In this document: positions 24,958-33,193 of the stretch, piece after piece | How the letters are laid out: every line of letters starts with the position of its first letter | Numbering within the stretch: position 1 is the stretch's first letter | The notes under the pieces: generated by a model | The model's database searches: none | Told to the model about the DNA's origin: nothing | Seen by the model: only the letters and a program-made list of their open reading frames with translations | Translations under genes and position numbers: made by a program | Origin: JAGQNT01 sp964426605 | Lineage (GTDB): Bacteria > Patescibacteriota > Saccharimonadia > Saccharimonadales > UBA4665 | Length of the DNA: 64,000 nucleotides | Assembly: GCA_964426605.1 (NCBI GenBank) | Contig: CAYRQK010000002.1 | Location: 1-64,000 of the forward strand | Direction: 5' to 3'

Positions 24958-26375
24958 TGATTTACTCGTACAGATTGTCGAGCGGTCACATCATGATACC
25001 CGTACTGATTTAATTGCAAATCAGCGACAGTCATCTCCCAACCATCAGGGACCTGGTCATAAGGTGGACGCACTACCTTATTCCATACTTGCTCTGTTAT
25101 ACCATTGTTCATGGCAAGTGTTTTTGCAAATTCACGGGCTGTTTCAGGATTTCCAGCAACACTTTGTTTTAATTTGTCTGCTACTGATTTAGGCAAGGTC
25201 GCTTCTACAAACAACTGATTACCAGAACGACCGCTCTCTGTTACATACGCAGGGCCTTCGTAAAATGCAGTCTGACCATTCTCTTTACGATTGTTGCCGT
25301 TAAATTGGTACGCCACCTTAACGCCAGGCTCTTGCTGACCTGTCGCAGGATTGACTACCATTGTTGGTATTTCACCGTCAGGAACTTGCTCCTCAACCTG
25401 CTGGGTTTTCTTCATGAAGCGTCCACCTGTTTCAACGGTTTTCATAACTGTTTTGTAGCGTGTAGTCGTGTCTGGTGCGAAAAGCATTGCTTCTGCCGAG
25501 CCACCATACTCCAACATCGTGCCGTGACCGTGTCGGTTTTCCTGCGGCAAACCATCACCAAACGAGGCAAATCCATCTCTGGGGACATAATCGCCAGAAT
25601 TAGACTTCAATGTGACACCGTTCGGTCTGTCGGTATGAATACGAGTTGCGCCTTTTGCAGCTTGAGCAACTTCACCGATAAGAGCTTGTCGCTCTTTTTC
25701 GCCAGTATCACCGAACGCTTCGGCTACTTTCCGACGAGCGTCATCAACTGTTTCGGTTGGCTGTGGTTGTCGTGCCTGCTCTGCATAGCGGGCGTTGATA
25801 CGCTCTTGTGCTTCTCGCATTTCAGGGCTATCGGCAATAGTTTCGCCTGCCGTGTTCTCTACACGAGCATTATGTGACTCTATAGTCTGGTTCGTCCATT
25901 CTTTTATAGCGTCACGAACCTCACTTGGCTTAACACTCTTACCTATTTCCTGTTGAGGAATTCTGATCTGGTCATCAAACTGATCCAATAAATATGCGAC
26001 CGATGCCCGTCTGTTCGCCAGCTCTTGATGTTTCGCCGTACCAAAAGGAAGGCTCTCTTGTTCCTGTTTTAATGATGTTGCAAGTGAGCGAAGATCAGAC
26101 TCAAAGAAACGTGCATCCGTATCCTCATCCTCAACCTGAAATTGAGCCAACTCCGCTAAAGCCCCGTCTATTTTTCTTGTTTCGTCTTCGTAAGCATGGT
26201 CACCGATAGTATCGGCAGCGTACATTTCATCGTAATCAGTGCGACTCTCTGCGAGTGAACTACCTAGGATTTTTGAAACCTCTGCTCCATTCAAACGAGC
26301 AGCATTTGTGTGCAGCTCTAGCTTCTCTTGCCAGATAATCTGTTCAGGCTGTTGATTTGGTAAGGTTTCGCTCAT
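24954..26375 (-). CDS. Orphan protein, 473 aa
   Basis: Not recognised. The first 250 residues are helical, acidic and rich in Glu/Gln/Ala/Arg; the last 220 look globular and mixed alpha/beta (GDYVPRDGFASFGDGLPQENRHGHGTMLEYGG..., YQFNGNNRKENGQTAFYEGPAYVT). There is no signal peptide, membrane segment or cysteine-based motif. AT-richer than neighbours, with an A-rich leader (AAAATAAAAATATG) instead of a Shine-Dalgarno. Divergent from ychF, and its upstream region is duplicated in front of the GT2 gene. Likely cytoplasmic accessory gene acquired by recombination. Confidence 0.7.
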   Translation of the reverse strand: MSETLPNQQPEQIIWQEKLELHTNAARLNGAEVSKILGSSLAESRTDYDEMYAADTIGDHAYEDETRKIDGALAELAQFQVEDEDTDARFFESDLRSLATSLKQEQESLPFGTAKHQELANRRASVAYLLDQFDDQIRIPQQEIGKSVKPSEVRDAIKEWTNQTIESHNARVENTAGETIADSPEMREAQERINARYAEQARQPQPTETVDDARRKVAEAFGDTGEKERQALIGEVAQAAKGATRIHTDRPNGVTLKSNSGDYVPRDGFASFGDGLPQENRHGHGTMLEYGGSAEAMLFAPDTTTRYKTVMKTVETGGRFMKKTQQVEEQVPDGEIPTMVVNPATGQQEPGVKVAYQFNGNNRKENGQTAFYEGPAYVTESGRSGNQLFVEATLPKSVADKLKQSVAGNPETAREFAKTLAMNNGITEQVWNKVVRPPYDQVPDGWEMTVADLQLNQYGYHDVTARQSVRVNH

Positions 26376-26426
26376 ATTTTTATTTTAGTACGTAACAGAG
26401 AACATAATAGCATAAGTTATTTAATT

Positions 26427-26455
26427 TTGCAAGTATATTGTCCGTTACCTATGAT
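26427..26455 (+). promoter_or_regulatory. Promoter of ychF
   Basis: TTGCAA (26427-26432), 17-nt spacer, TATGAT (26450-26455). The decayed copy at 24761-24791 has the same boxes with a 19-nt spacer. Confidence 0.65.
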
Positions 26456-26489
26456 AGAATTAACAGATGGAAATGAAAAGTTGGTTTAC

Positions 26490-27569
26490 ATGCTGAGCAT
26501 TGGAATCGTAGGGCTGCCCAATGTCGGCAAGTCTACCCTGTTTAATGCCCTGACCGGCAGTAATATATTGGCGGCCAATTATCCGTTTGCAACCATTGAG
26601 CCCAACACCGGCATCGTACCAGTACCCGATCCGCGGCTCGACAAGCTATCCGAGCTGTACAGCGGCGCGCCCATAAAGCCAGCGACTGTTACCTTTGTTG
26701 ACATCGCTGGCCTGGTGGCCGGTGCCAGCCAGGGTGAAGGTCTGGGCAACCAATTTTTGGCTAATATCCGCACCTGCAATGCCATCGTGCAGGTTGTGCG
26801 GGCTTTCGAAGACAACAATGTACTGCATGTCGATGAGTCGCATAATCCACAAAAAGACATCGATGTCATCAATACCGAACTGGTCCTGGCCGATCTACAA
26901 ACTGTTGATAAACGCCTACAAAAATTCGAGAAAGAGGCCCGCGCCAATCCTAAATTAGCGCCAATTGCTGGCAGTTACCGGCAGACGAAAGCCTTGCTCG
27001 ATACCGGAAAACCCATTTGGGAGGACGCTTCGATCGACCGCGAACACATTGCCGACTTGCAGCTGCTGACTGCCAAGCCAATCATTTATGTATTCAATGT
27101 GACCGAAGAAGATTTGGCAAATGATACCCGAAAGCAAGAACTATCCGGTTTGGTTGCGCCCGCGCAGGCGATCTTCGTCTGCGCCAAATTAGAGAGCGAA
27201 TTGCACAGCCTAGACCCCGCCGACGCAGCCGAAATGCTCGACAGCTACGGCCAGGCCGAGTCTGGACTCATTCAGCTGATCCATGCCGCCTACCAGACGC
27301 TCGGTCTGCAGAGTTACCTGACTGCCGGCGACAAAGAAGTCCGCGCCTGGACCGTGCCGCAAGGTGCAACTGCCCCACAAGCCGCTGGGGTCATCCATGG
27401 CGACTTCGAAAAGGGTTTTATAGCCGCCCAAATAGTCAGCTATGACGATCTGATGGCTGCCGGTTCGGAGTCGGCCGCCAAAGCCGCTGGCAACATTGCT
27501 ACTGTCGGCAGAGACTATATCATGCAGCCCAACGACATCGTCGAATTCCGCTTCAATGTCTCTAAGTAA
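26490..27569 (+). CDS. ychF: YchF/OLA1-type P-loop ATPase
   Basis: Obg-family ATPase (359 aa) that binds ribosomes. G1 GLPNVGKSTLFNAL at the N-terminus, switch region ANYPFATIEPNTG, G3 DIAGLVAGASQGEGLGNQFL, and a C-terminal TGS domain (about 270-359) with the family ending NDIVEFRFNVSK. NxxE instead of NKxD (FNVTEED) explains ATP preference in this family. The frame opens upstream, but ATG 26490 gives the universal MLSIGIVG start. Confidence 0.94.
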   Translation: MLSIGIVGLPNVGKSTLFNALTGSNILAANYPFATIEPNTGIVPVPDPRLDKLSELYSGAPIKPATVTFVDIAGLVAGASQGEGLGNQFLANIRTCNAIVQVVRAFEDNNVLHVDESHNPQKDIDVINTELVLADLQTVDKRLQKFEKEARANPKLAPIAGSYRQTKALLDTGKPIWEDASIDREHIADLQLLTAKPIIYVFNVTEEDLANDTRKQELSGLVAPAQAIFVCAKLESELHSLDPADAAEMLDSYGQAESGLIQLIHAAYQTLGLQSYLTAGDKEVRAWTVPQGATAPQAAGVIHGDFEKGFIAAQIVSYDDLMAAGSESAAKAAGNIATVGRDYIMQPNDIVEFRFNVSK

Positions 27570-27606
27570 TCATCAGCCCACTGCTACATCTTGTACAGTA
27601 AGTGGG

Positions 27607-28449
27607 CTAAACTACGCCGCCGACCGTTGGCCGATCACGCCTAGGCAACCGCGAATAGTGCCGCACAATCGGGATAACACTCCGGGCCGCCGCCAAAGTA
27701 AGCTGCTGTGGCGTAATTGCAGCCTCGTGCGAGTACGACAAAGGCGCTGCTGTTGCCTGCTGACTAACCAGTGGCGCAGAGCTGGCCACATCGTCGTACT
27801 GTCGAGCATCAAACGCCCGGGCGGCGGCCCGCTCAAACGGATTAGTAGGCTGAGGAGGCCGCTCGACCGTCGGCAATACCCCGACCCCGGGCTGAGCAGG
27901 AATGTATGCCGAAGGATCCGGTATAACCTCGCCTTCTCTGATCTCTTGAGCACGATCCACAAATTGCTGCTTATGTATCGCTGTCAGATACAGCCGTAGC
28001 TGCTCATTCATTGCCTCGAGGTGTTCCTGCTGGGAGTTCTGGTGCGCGGTTATGTCTCGCTTGATCTGTGTCATTCGAGCTTGCACATAGTGCAGTAAAC
28101 GACGCAAGCGCCCCTGGTTCAGGCTCGTAAAGTAGAGCGTTTTGTTGCCAGCACTGATACGGATCTGCGCGCCCATCAGGCGATGGTGCAAGTCCAGCTC
28201 ATTAATCATGTCAAAACGCATGTCCTCGACCGTGAGGTAGCCAAGCGGCTTCTTATCCACCAACAACACCCTGTCCTTAGTAGCCACTAATAGTGCAAAG
28301 CCGGCTTCATAGTAGCCGTTCACGCACTCTTCAATCTCTTCTTCTGGTAATAAAATATTGCAGAGTTCGGTAACTTCGGTCCGGCCCCAGCCCTTATAAT
28401 GGAAGTTAATCCGCTTGAGCTGCTCCTCGAGTCGTCCGTAACTTATCAT
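27607..28449 (-). CDS. PH-domain protein with disordered tail
   Basis: 280 aa. The N-terminal half (about 1-120) resembles a YokE-like bacterial PH domain (GFALLVATKDRVLLVDKKPLGYL...), then a helical stretch, and a Pro/Gln/Ala-rich C-terminal tail. No membrane segment. Start at 28449 (MISYGRLEEQL) because GGGGAAGG lies upstream; the longer frame reaches into the crp promoter region. Function unknown. Confidence 0.7.
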   Translation of the reverse strand: MISYGRLEEQLKRINFHYKGWGRTEVTELCNILLPEEEIEECVNGYYEAGFALLVATKDRVLLVDKKPLGYLTVEDMRFDMINELDLHHRLMGAQIRISAGNKTLYFTSLNQGRLRRLLHYVQARMTQIKRDITAHQNSQQEHLEAMNEQLRLYLTAIHKQQFVDRAQEIREGEVIPDPSAYIPAQPGVGVLPTVERPPQPTNPFERAAARAFDARQYDDVASSAPLVSQQATAAPLSYSHEAAITPQQLTLAAARSVIPIVRHYSRLPRRDRPTVGGVV

Positions 28450-28583
28450 AGCTACCTTCCCCTCTTTTCCTTGGTAACCTAAGTGTAGACCGGCACACCG
28501 AAAAATGTCGGTGAAATTCATTACACAATTGCTGCGATATTTATCACACGTTGGGGGCCGCATACATCACCTGACAGATGTGG

Positions 28584-28589
28584 TATAGT
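28584..28589 (+). promoter_or_regulatory. -10 box of the Crp/Fnr-family gene
   Basis: TATAGT, gap 6 nt to the ATG at 28596. Confidence 0.6.
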
Positions 28590-28595
28590 TTTGGT

Positions 28596-29252
28596 ATGCT
28601 CGCCACGTTGAAACAAACGGCCGAACTGGTAGAGTTCTTTCGCGATTCGGGCCGACAGCTAGAATTTAACAAGGGCGATTTTGTTATTCATCCCGGCGAA
28701 GCACCACCGGGAGTTTTTTATATCTACAAGGGGCTGGTCAAGGCTTACGACATCACGCGCTACGGCGACGAGAACCTGTTGATCATCCGCAAAGAGCACG
28801 AGGTCTTCCCGCTCATCTGGGGTATCACCGGGGAGGAGCGGCAAGTGATCTACCAAGCACTGGCTCCGACGTGCGTTTGGCGAGTCAGCCGCGCCCAGTT
28901 CCTCGACTTTATGGCCAACGAACCAGGAGCTCTGGCACCGCTACTCGATATGACGCTCGAGATGTACCGCCTGCATTCTGAGCGCATTATCAACCTGGAA
29001 TACCGCACCGTCCGTGAACGTATTATTTCGTTCCTACTCACTATGAGTCAGCGCTTTGGCACAGAAACAACTGACGGGCTCCTCATCGAATTGCCACTCA
29101 AGCACCAAGACATAGCCAGCTCCGTCAATGCCACCCGTGAGACAACCAGCCGCGAACTAGCGGCCCTGGAACGCAAAGGGTTCCTGCGCAACGAGCAGTC
29201 GCAAATATTACTCAAGGATATCCCGGGTCTCGAGACCCAGATTGCCCGCTAA
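28596..29252 (+). CDS. Crp/Fnr-family transcription regulator
   Basis: 218 aa. A cyclic-nucleotide-binding-like beta barrel (FNKGDFVIHPGEAPPGVFYIYKGLVKAY) leads to a dimer helix and a winged helix (LPLKHQDIASSVNATRETTSRELAALERKGFL). The barrel lacks the usual cAMP-contact RxSA pattern and has no Fnr iron-sulfur cysteines, so the signal is unknown. The in-frame ATG six codons upstream would put the -10 box inside the gene; 28596 is preferred. Divergent from the PH-domain gene. Confidence 0.86.
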   Translation: MLATLKQTAELVEFFRDSGRQLEFNKGDFVIHPGEAPPGVFYIYKGLVKAYDITRYGDENLLIIRKEHEVFPLIWGITGEERQVIYQALAPTCVWRVSRAQFLDFMANEPGALAPLLDMTLEMYRLHSERIINLEYRTVRERIISFLLTMSQRFGTETTDGLLIELPLKHQDIASSVNATRETTSRELAALERKGFLRNEQSQILLKDIPGLETQIAR

Positions 29253-29287
29253 CACTTTGGCCGTGCTACAAAGCCGAGGTTAACGCA

Positions 29288-29944
29288 CTACTTCCAGTTG
29301 AAGACGATCTTCTCGATAATTTCAATGATCTTTTCTTCATTCGGCACATCTTGTTTATCGTAATAATGCGGCGTGTCCATATAATTCTCGACAACGCTCA
29401 GACAACAGATATCGTCGGCTAACACATGCATGTAATCTACCGCCTCGATGCTGGCAAGGGGTGTGGCCACCACAATCCCCTCGGTTGCAATTGGCTTCAA
29501 GTATTGCACGGCCAAGTCCAGCACATGACCACTCTGCATACCGTCGGTCACCAGGATGATGTAGCGCCCACGCAGTAAATCCTTGCGAATCGTACCACCC
29601 ATACCAACCAGGCGATGCATCTTCTGCAACTGCTGCATCTTCTCTTGCTCAATGTACTGATAGTATTCCGACTCAAGCTCGCCCAATTCCGATGCAGAGT
29701 ATGCGCCATTGAAACTGAGTGTACCATCAGAACTTATTGAGGCCAGAGGGTCTGTTTCACGGGGCAACATGATACTTTTATTCATCAAGTACTGCAGCGA
29801 GCAATGCAGCCCGATCGCAATTTGTGCGCCCACCACCACGCCGCCCGGATCGAGTGCTACAACCGCACAGTTCTCAAAGCGATACTTGGGTTCTAGCTGG
29901 GCAGCCAACATACGGCCCGCCTGTACACGACTCGCAAAATACAT
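29288..29944 (-). CDS. Phosphoribosyltransferase-fold protein
   Basis: 218 aa with a type I PRTase layout: a central PRPP loop YIILVTDGMQSGHVLDLA (strand, acidic pair reduced to one Asp, then the loop) and an N-terminal hood FENCAVVALDPGGVVVGAQIA as in Rv-type PRTase-domain proteins of unknown substrate. The helical middle (about 85-125) is a lineage insert. TGTTACACT ends 6 nt before the ATG, so the mRNA is leaderless. Single-gene unit; substrate unknown. Confidence 0.75.
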   Translation of the reverse strand: MYFASRVQAGRMLAAQLEPKYRFENCAVVALDPGGVVVGAQIAIGLHCSLQYLMNKSIMLPRETDPLASISSDGTLSFNGAYSASELGELESEYYQYIEQEKMQQLQKMHRLVGMGGTIRKDLLRGRYIILVTDGMQSGHVLDLAVQYLKPIATEGIVVATPLASIEAVDYMHVLADDICCLSVVENYMDTPHYYDKQDVPNEEKIIEIIEKIVFNWK

Positions 29945-30009
29945 GTTTAGAGTGTAACAGTTCCGCTAGCGCTTTTCTGAGAGTTTTTGCCGAGCCGTTC
30001 CTTTTTCTT

Positions 30010-30729
30010 CTAGTGCAATGTCTTTAGGAGATAAAATCGTTCACGATTACCCTTGGCACCAGCTACGTCTGAGTCGGCTTTGTCAATAATCACAAAATGT
30101 TGCTTGGCCCACTGCTCAAAATCTTGCAATATGTCGCGGCGCATTTTGTCGTTTTTGATGACACCCTTGTGCTTCACGCTGGAATAGCGAGCTTCAAACT
30201 GCGGCTTGACCATGATAGCCAGCTCCGTTCTTTGAGTGGATAACTTTGCCACGCTGGGCAGTATCTCCCGCAGTGAGATGAATGATACGTCAGCCACGAC
30301 AACATCTATGTGCTGCCTAGTCCTAAAGTTACGGATATCAGTCTTTTCGTGTAGCTCTATCCGCTCGTCGCCACGCAGGCTTGGGTGCAGCTGCTCGGTT
30401 CCCACATCCACCGCGATTACCTTAGTAGCTCCATGCCGCAACGCATAGTCGGTAAAGCCGCCCGTGCTACTACCGACGTCCAGCACTGTTTTGCTCCGAA
30501 AATTTATATTGAGCACCTGCGCGACACTGGCTAGTTTCAACCCTGCCCGGCTGACATATTGCTCGCTACTTTTGAGTTCAATGCTATCCGTATCAGATAT
30601 CAGAGTGCCCGGCTTCGTAACAATTTTTTTGTTCACCAGCACCTGACAAAGCTTGATAATACTCTCCGCCTGGCTCCGCGAAATCACTAGCCCGGCTGCC
30701 GCAACTGCCTGGTCAAGTCGTTGCTTCAT
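30010..30729 (-). CDS. tlyA: TlyA-family rRNA 2'-O-methyltransferase
   Basis: 239 aa: an N-terminal S4 RNA-binding domain (1-60, RLDQAVAAAGLVISRSQAE) and a FtsJ/RrmJ-like Rossmann domain with LDVGSSTGGFTDYAL (SAM motif I) and VVADVSFISL (motif IV). TlyA methylates cytidines of 16S and/or 23S rRNA; the family is often called hemolysin. Overlaps ligT by 4 nt as last gene of the rpsF operon. Confidence 0.9.
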   Translation of the reverse strand: MKQRLDQAVAAAGLVISRSQAESIIKLCQVLVNKKIVTKPGTLISDTDSIELKSSEQYVSRAGLKLASVAQVLNINFRSKTVLDVGSSTGGFTDYALRHGATKVIAVDVGTEQLHPSLRGDERIELHEKTDIRNFRTRQHIDVVVADVSFISLREILPSVAKLSTQRTELAIMVKPQFEARYSSVKHKGVIKNDKMRRDILQDFEQWAKQHFVIIDKADSDVAGAKGNRERFYLLKTLH

Positions 30730-31214
30730 GCATTCCGCTTCGAGTTATCCGCAATAAAATAAAAAACTCTTTCAACAGTCCGTGACCCATCCACGTCCCC
30801 GCGCACCAGCTGCATGGCGCTCAGCTCTAACTCCTGCCCTTCCTCAATACCCCGCTCACCCTGGTACGTCACATGTGGTACATAGTCTCTCCCAACATAG
30901 CCACCGTCCACCACACCATCAAAGTCGTGCACTGCCCCGAGTGCAATATTATGCAGTGCGGCGAGCGCACCAATACGACGAAGCTTGCGCACTCGCACGT
31001 CCTTGTCTGGGCCAAATAGCGCCTCATCGCCACCCGTAGTAACAAAGGAACTCTTGCCATAGACACGGTTCACGAGAGCATTTAGAAATGCCTGTTCGCG
31101 TTCCTTCGGCAACGCAAACCACGGCACAATCGTGACGTGTAGCGGCCACTGCTCAAACTGATCGCCTCGCTCAAGTGGCTCAAGCGCACTTATCAGGACA
31201 AACTTTTCAGCCAT
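30726..31214 (-). CDS. 2H phosphoesterase (2'-5' RNA ligase family)
   Basis: 162 aa with two HxT motifs: PLHVTIVPW near the N-terminus and YVPHVTYQG at about residue 113-121. Family members act on 2'-5' linkages or cyclic phosphates in RNA. Between efp (ends 3 nt before its start) and tlyA (4-nt overlap), so an RNA-processing role fits. Confidence 0.82.
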   Translation of the reverse strand: MAEKFVLISALEPLERGDQFEQWPLHVTIVPWFALPKEREQAFLNALVNRVYGKSSFVTTGGDEALFGPDKDVRVRKLRRIGALAALHNIALGAVHDFDGVVDGGYVGRDYVPHVTYQGERGIEEGQELELSAMQLVRGDVDGSRTVERVFYFIADNSKRNA

Positions 31215-31216
31215 GA

Positions 31217-31783
31217 CTACTCCTTGACGCGCTCGCGGTAAGCACCGGTGCTGGTGTCGACAGAAATCAGGTCACCTTGCTTAATAAAACTAGGTACCTT
31301 AATGGTAATACCCGTCTCTAGCTCGGCATCCTTGGTGATATTACTGGTGGTGTCGCCTTTGACGACACTCTCGGTGTAGACAACCTTCAGCGGCACATTT
31401 TTGGGCAATTCTACATTAATTGGCCGGTCATTGAAGAACTGGAGCGCCACTGTGTCGCCTTCCTTCAGGTAGCCTGCACCATCGCCAACAAGGTCAGCTG
31501 GTATCTCAAACTGATCAAACGTCTCACCGTTCATGAAAAAGAACGTGTTGCCGTCGCTATACAGGTATTGCACCGTCTGATTGGTAACATCAGCCCGATT
31601 CAGCTGCTCATTGCCCTTAAAGGTCTTCTCTAGTACCTTGCCGTCGAGCAAGCTCTTGACCCGGACATTAACAATCGAGCCACCGCGACCCATTACTTTT
31701 TGATTGTACTCAACCACCCGGAACGGTTCGCCTTCCCACTCAAAGACGACGCCTTTCTTCAGATCTGTAATTCCAAATGCCAT
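31217..31783 (-). CDS. efp: Elongation factor P
   Basis: 188 aa, three OB-like domains. Relieves ribosomes stalled at polyproline. The tip loop that reaches the peptidyl-transferase centre reads VMGRGG with Arg33 where many bacteria have the modified Lys; no EpmA/EpmB or EarP gene is in the window. Polyproline tracts occur in local proteins such as the DHH protein tail. Within the rpsF operon. Confidence 0.95.
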   Translation of the reverse strand: MAFGITDLKKGVVFEWEGEPFRVVEYNQKVMGRGGSIVNVRVKSLLDGKVLEKTFKGNEQLNRADVTNQTVQYLYSDGNTFFFMNGETFDQFEIPADLVGDGAGYLKEGDTVALQFFNDRPINVELPKNVPLKVVYTESVVKGDTTSNITKDAELETGITIKVPSFIKQGDLISVDTSTGAYRERVKE

Positions 31784-31797
31784 CTGGAATTCCCTGC

Positions 31798-32001
31798 TTA
31801 GTTATTTGCAACGAATGGCATTAACGCGAGGTGTCGGGCACGCTTGATAGCGACCGCCAAACGGCGTTGCTGACTCTCGGTCAGGCCGGTCTTCTTGCGG
31901 GTTTCAATCTGTCCGTAGACGTTCACGTAGCGCTGCAAGGTCTTAAAGTCCTTGTAGTCGAAAAACGCAACGTCTGTCTTGTGTTTAAAAATCTTTGCCA
32001 T
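31798..32001 (-). CDS. rpsR: Ribosomal protein bS18
   Basis: 67 aa with the family core [25 protein letters not shown]. Part of the small-subunit platform, binding S6. No zinc cysteines. Separated from ssb by 148 nt that contain a CCGTAT/ATACGG hairpin and a second inverted element; these may stabilise or attenuate the message. Confidence 0.96.
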   Translation of the reverse strand: MAKIFKHKTDVAFFDYKDFKTLQRYVNVYGQIETRKKTGLTESQQRRLAVAIKRARHLALMPFVANN

Positions 32002-32149
32002 ATAAGCTCTCTCCTTAAGTTAGTTGGTTTTAACGAATTCTGGCGAGTGCAGCCGCGATGAAAGCCGAGCACAAAACCCGAGCCGTATTTGATATACGGC
32101 GAAGATCTTTGACGCAGGCTTTCGCCCGGAATGTGCCGTCACAAATTTG

Positions 32150-32629
32150 TTAAAACGGGATATCGTCCAGATTAATTGGCTCGTCACCGATATCCTCGAT
32201 GACAACATCATCTTTTTTCTTGCTTGAGGTCGAAGGATTCGCTGCGGCCGGTGCGCCGTTCGCATTGTTTGCGGCACCGTTACCACCGTCACCGCCGCCC
32301 GGGCCACCCAGGAAGGTGACATCCTGCGCAACAACTTCTACCTTGCTGCGCTTTTGGCCGTCCTGTTCCCAGCTACGGCTCTGGATGCGGCCGTTAACCA
32401 GACAGGGGCGGCCCTTGCTGAGGTACTGCGCCACGCGCTCTCCGAGCGGTCCCCAAGCGACGACATCGATGTAGTCAGTAGCTTCTTGCCAGTTGCCATC
32501 GGCGCCCTTATAACTGCGATTCAGTGCCAAGCTAAAGCTACAAACTTGTTGGCCACTCGGGATAGCCCGGAGCTCTGGATCCCTCGTCAGGTTCCCCATC
32601 AAAACTACTTGGTTAAAACTACGTGCCAT
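32150..32629 (-). CDS. ssb: Single-stranded DNA-binding protein
   Basis: 159 aa: an OB fold (1-110, VVLMGNLTRDPELRAIPSGQQVCSFSLALNR), a Gly/Asn/Ala-rich linker and the acidic C-terminal tip INLDDIPF that recruits replication and repair proteins. Classic rpsF-ssb-rpsR order. Confidence 0.96.
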   Translation of the reverse strand: MARSFNQVVLMGNLTRDPELRAIPSGQQVCSFSLALNRSYKGADGNWQEATDYIDVVAWGPLGERVAQYLSKGRPCLVNGRIQSRSWEQDGQKRSKVEVVAQDVTFLGGPGGGDGGNGAANNANGAPAAANPSTSSKKKDDVVIEDIGDEPINLDDIPF

Positions 32630-32711
32630 GTGGTAATCCCCTCTCCCGGAAACTATGTCCGATATTACTTCGTACTTTTACCCTACGCCCGCACAAAACG
32701 AGCGTCAAGAT

Positions 32712-33098
32712 CTACTCTTCGTCCTTGTCGTCGCTAGCAGACTCAGTGGACTCACCGCGTTCAGCAGCTTTCTTGGCCTTTTCGGCCTTGGCGACTTCTG
32801 CCTTGGCAATAGCCTTGAGGTCGGGACGCGTAATGAGGAAACGAATAACCTCATCGGTGATATTGAGTATTGACTCAATCTTAGCCACGTTTGTACCAGG
32901 TATGTCTACCGTATAGAAAACATACACGGCCGCATCATGCTTTTTAATCTGGTACGCCAGTTTGCGCTTGCCCCAGTTATCGATATTTTTGACCTCACCA
33001 CCGTTATCGGTGAAGATTTTTTCCACCCGATTGGTGGCTTTTTCCAGATCTATTTCCAGATCGGGATCATACAAGATTGCAATTTCGTATTGATTCAC
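32712..33098 (-). CDS. rpsF: Ribosomal protein bS6
   Basis: 128 aa with NQYEIAILYDPDLE and KRKLAYQIKKHDAAVYVFYTVD; an Ala/Lys/Glu-rich C-terminal extension ends ESASDDKDEE. GTG start with GGGAG six nt upstream. First gene of the operon. Confidence 0.95.
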   Translation of the reverse strand: MNQYEIAILYDPDLEIDLEKATNRVEKIFTDNGGEVKNIDNWGKRKLAYQIKKHDAAVYVFYTVDIPGTNVAKIESILNITDEVIRFLITRPDLKAIAKAEVAKAEKAKKAAERGESTESASDDKDEE

Positions 33099-33163
33099 GA
33101 AGTTCTCCCTTGGTTAACGCCTGCACTCACGTAATGGATGCAAGCCGAGTTGATAGTGCCCCA

Positions 33164-33192
33164 ATTGTACCGTATCCACCCCTGTTCGTCAA
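33164..33192 (-). promoter_or_regulatory. Promoter of the rpsF-ssb-rpsR-efp-ligT-tlyA operon
   Basis: TTGACG (33187-33192), 17-nt spacer, TACAAT (33164-33169) on the minus strand. The roughly 60-nt leader folds into a GCTTGCA/TGCAGGC hairpin close to the start codon, a candidate autoregulatory site for S6:S18. Confidence 0.75.
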
Positions 33193-33193
33193 G

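Noticed and set aside
32002..32149. Small gene between ssb and rpsR
   Set aside because: Only hairpins are visible; no frame with a start signal.
33099..33157. S6:S18 autoregulatory RNA motif upstream of rpsF
   Set aside because: A hairpin is present, but I cannot identify the conserved CCG bulge with confidence; left as a remark only.
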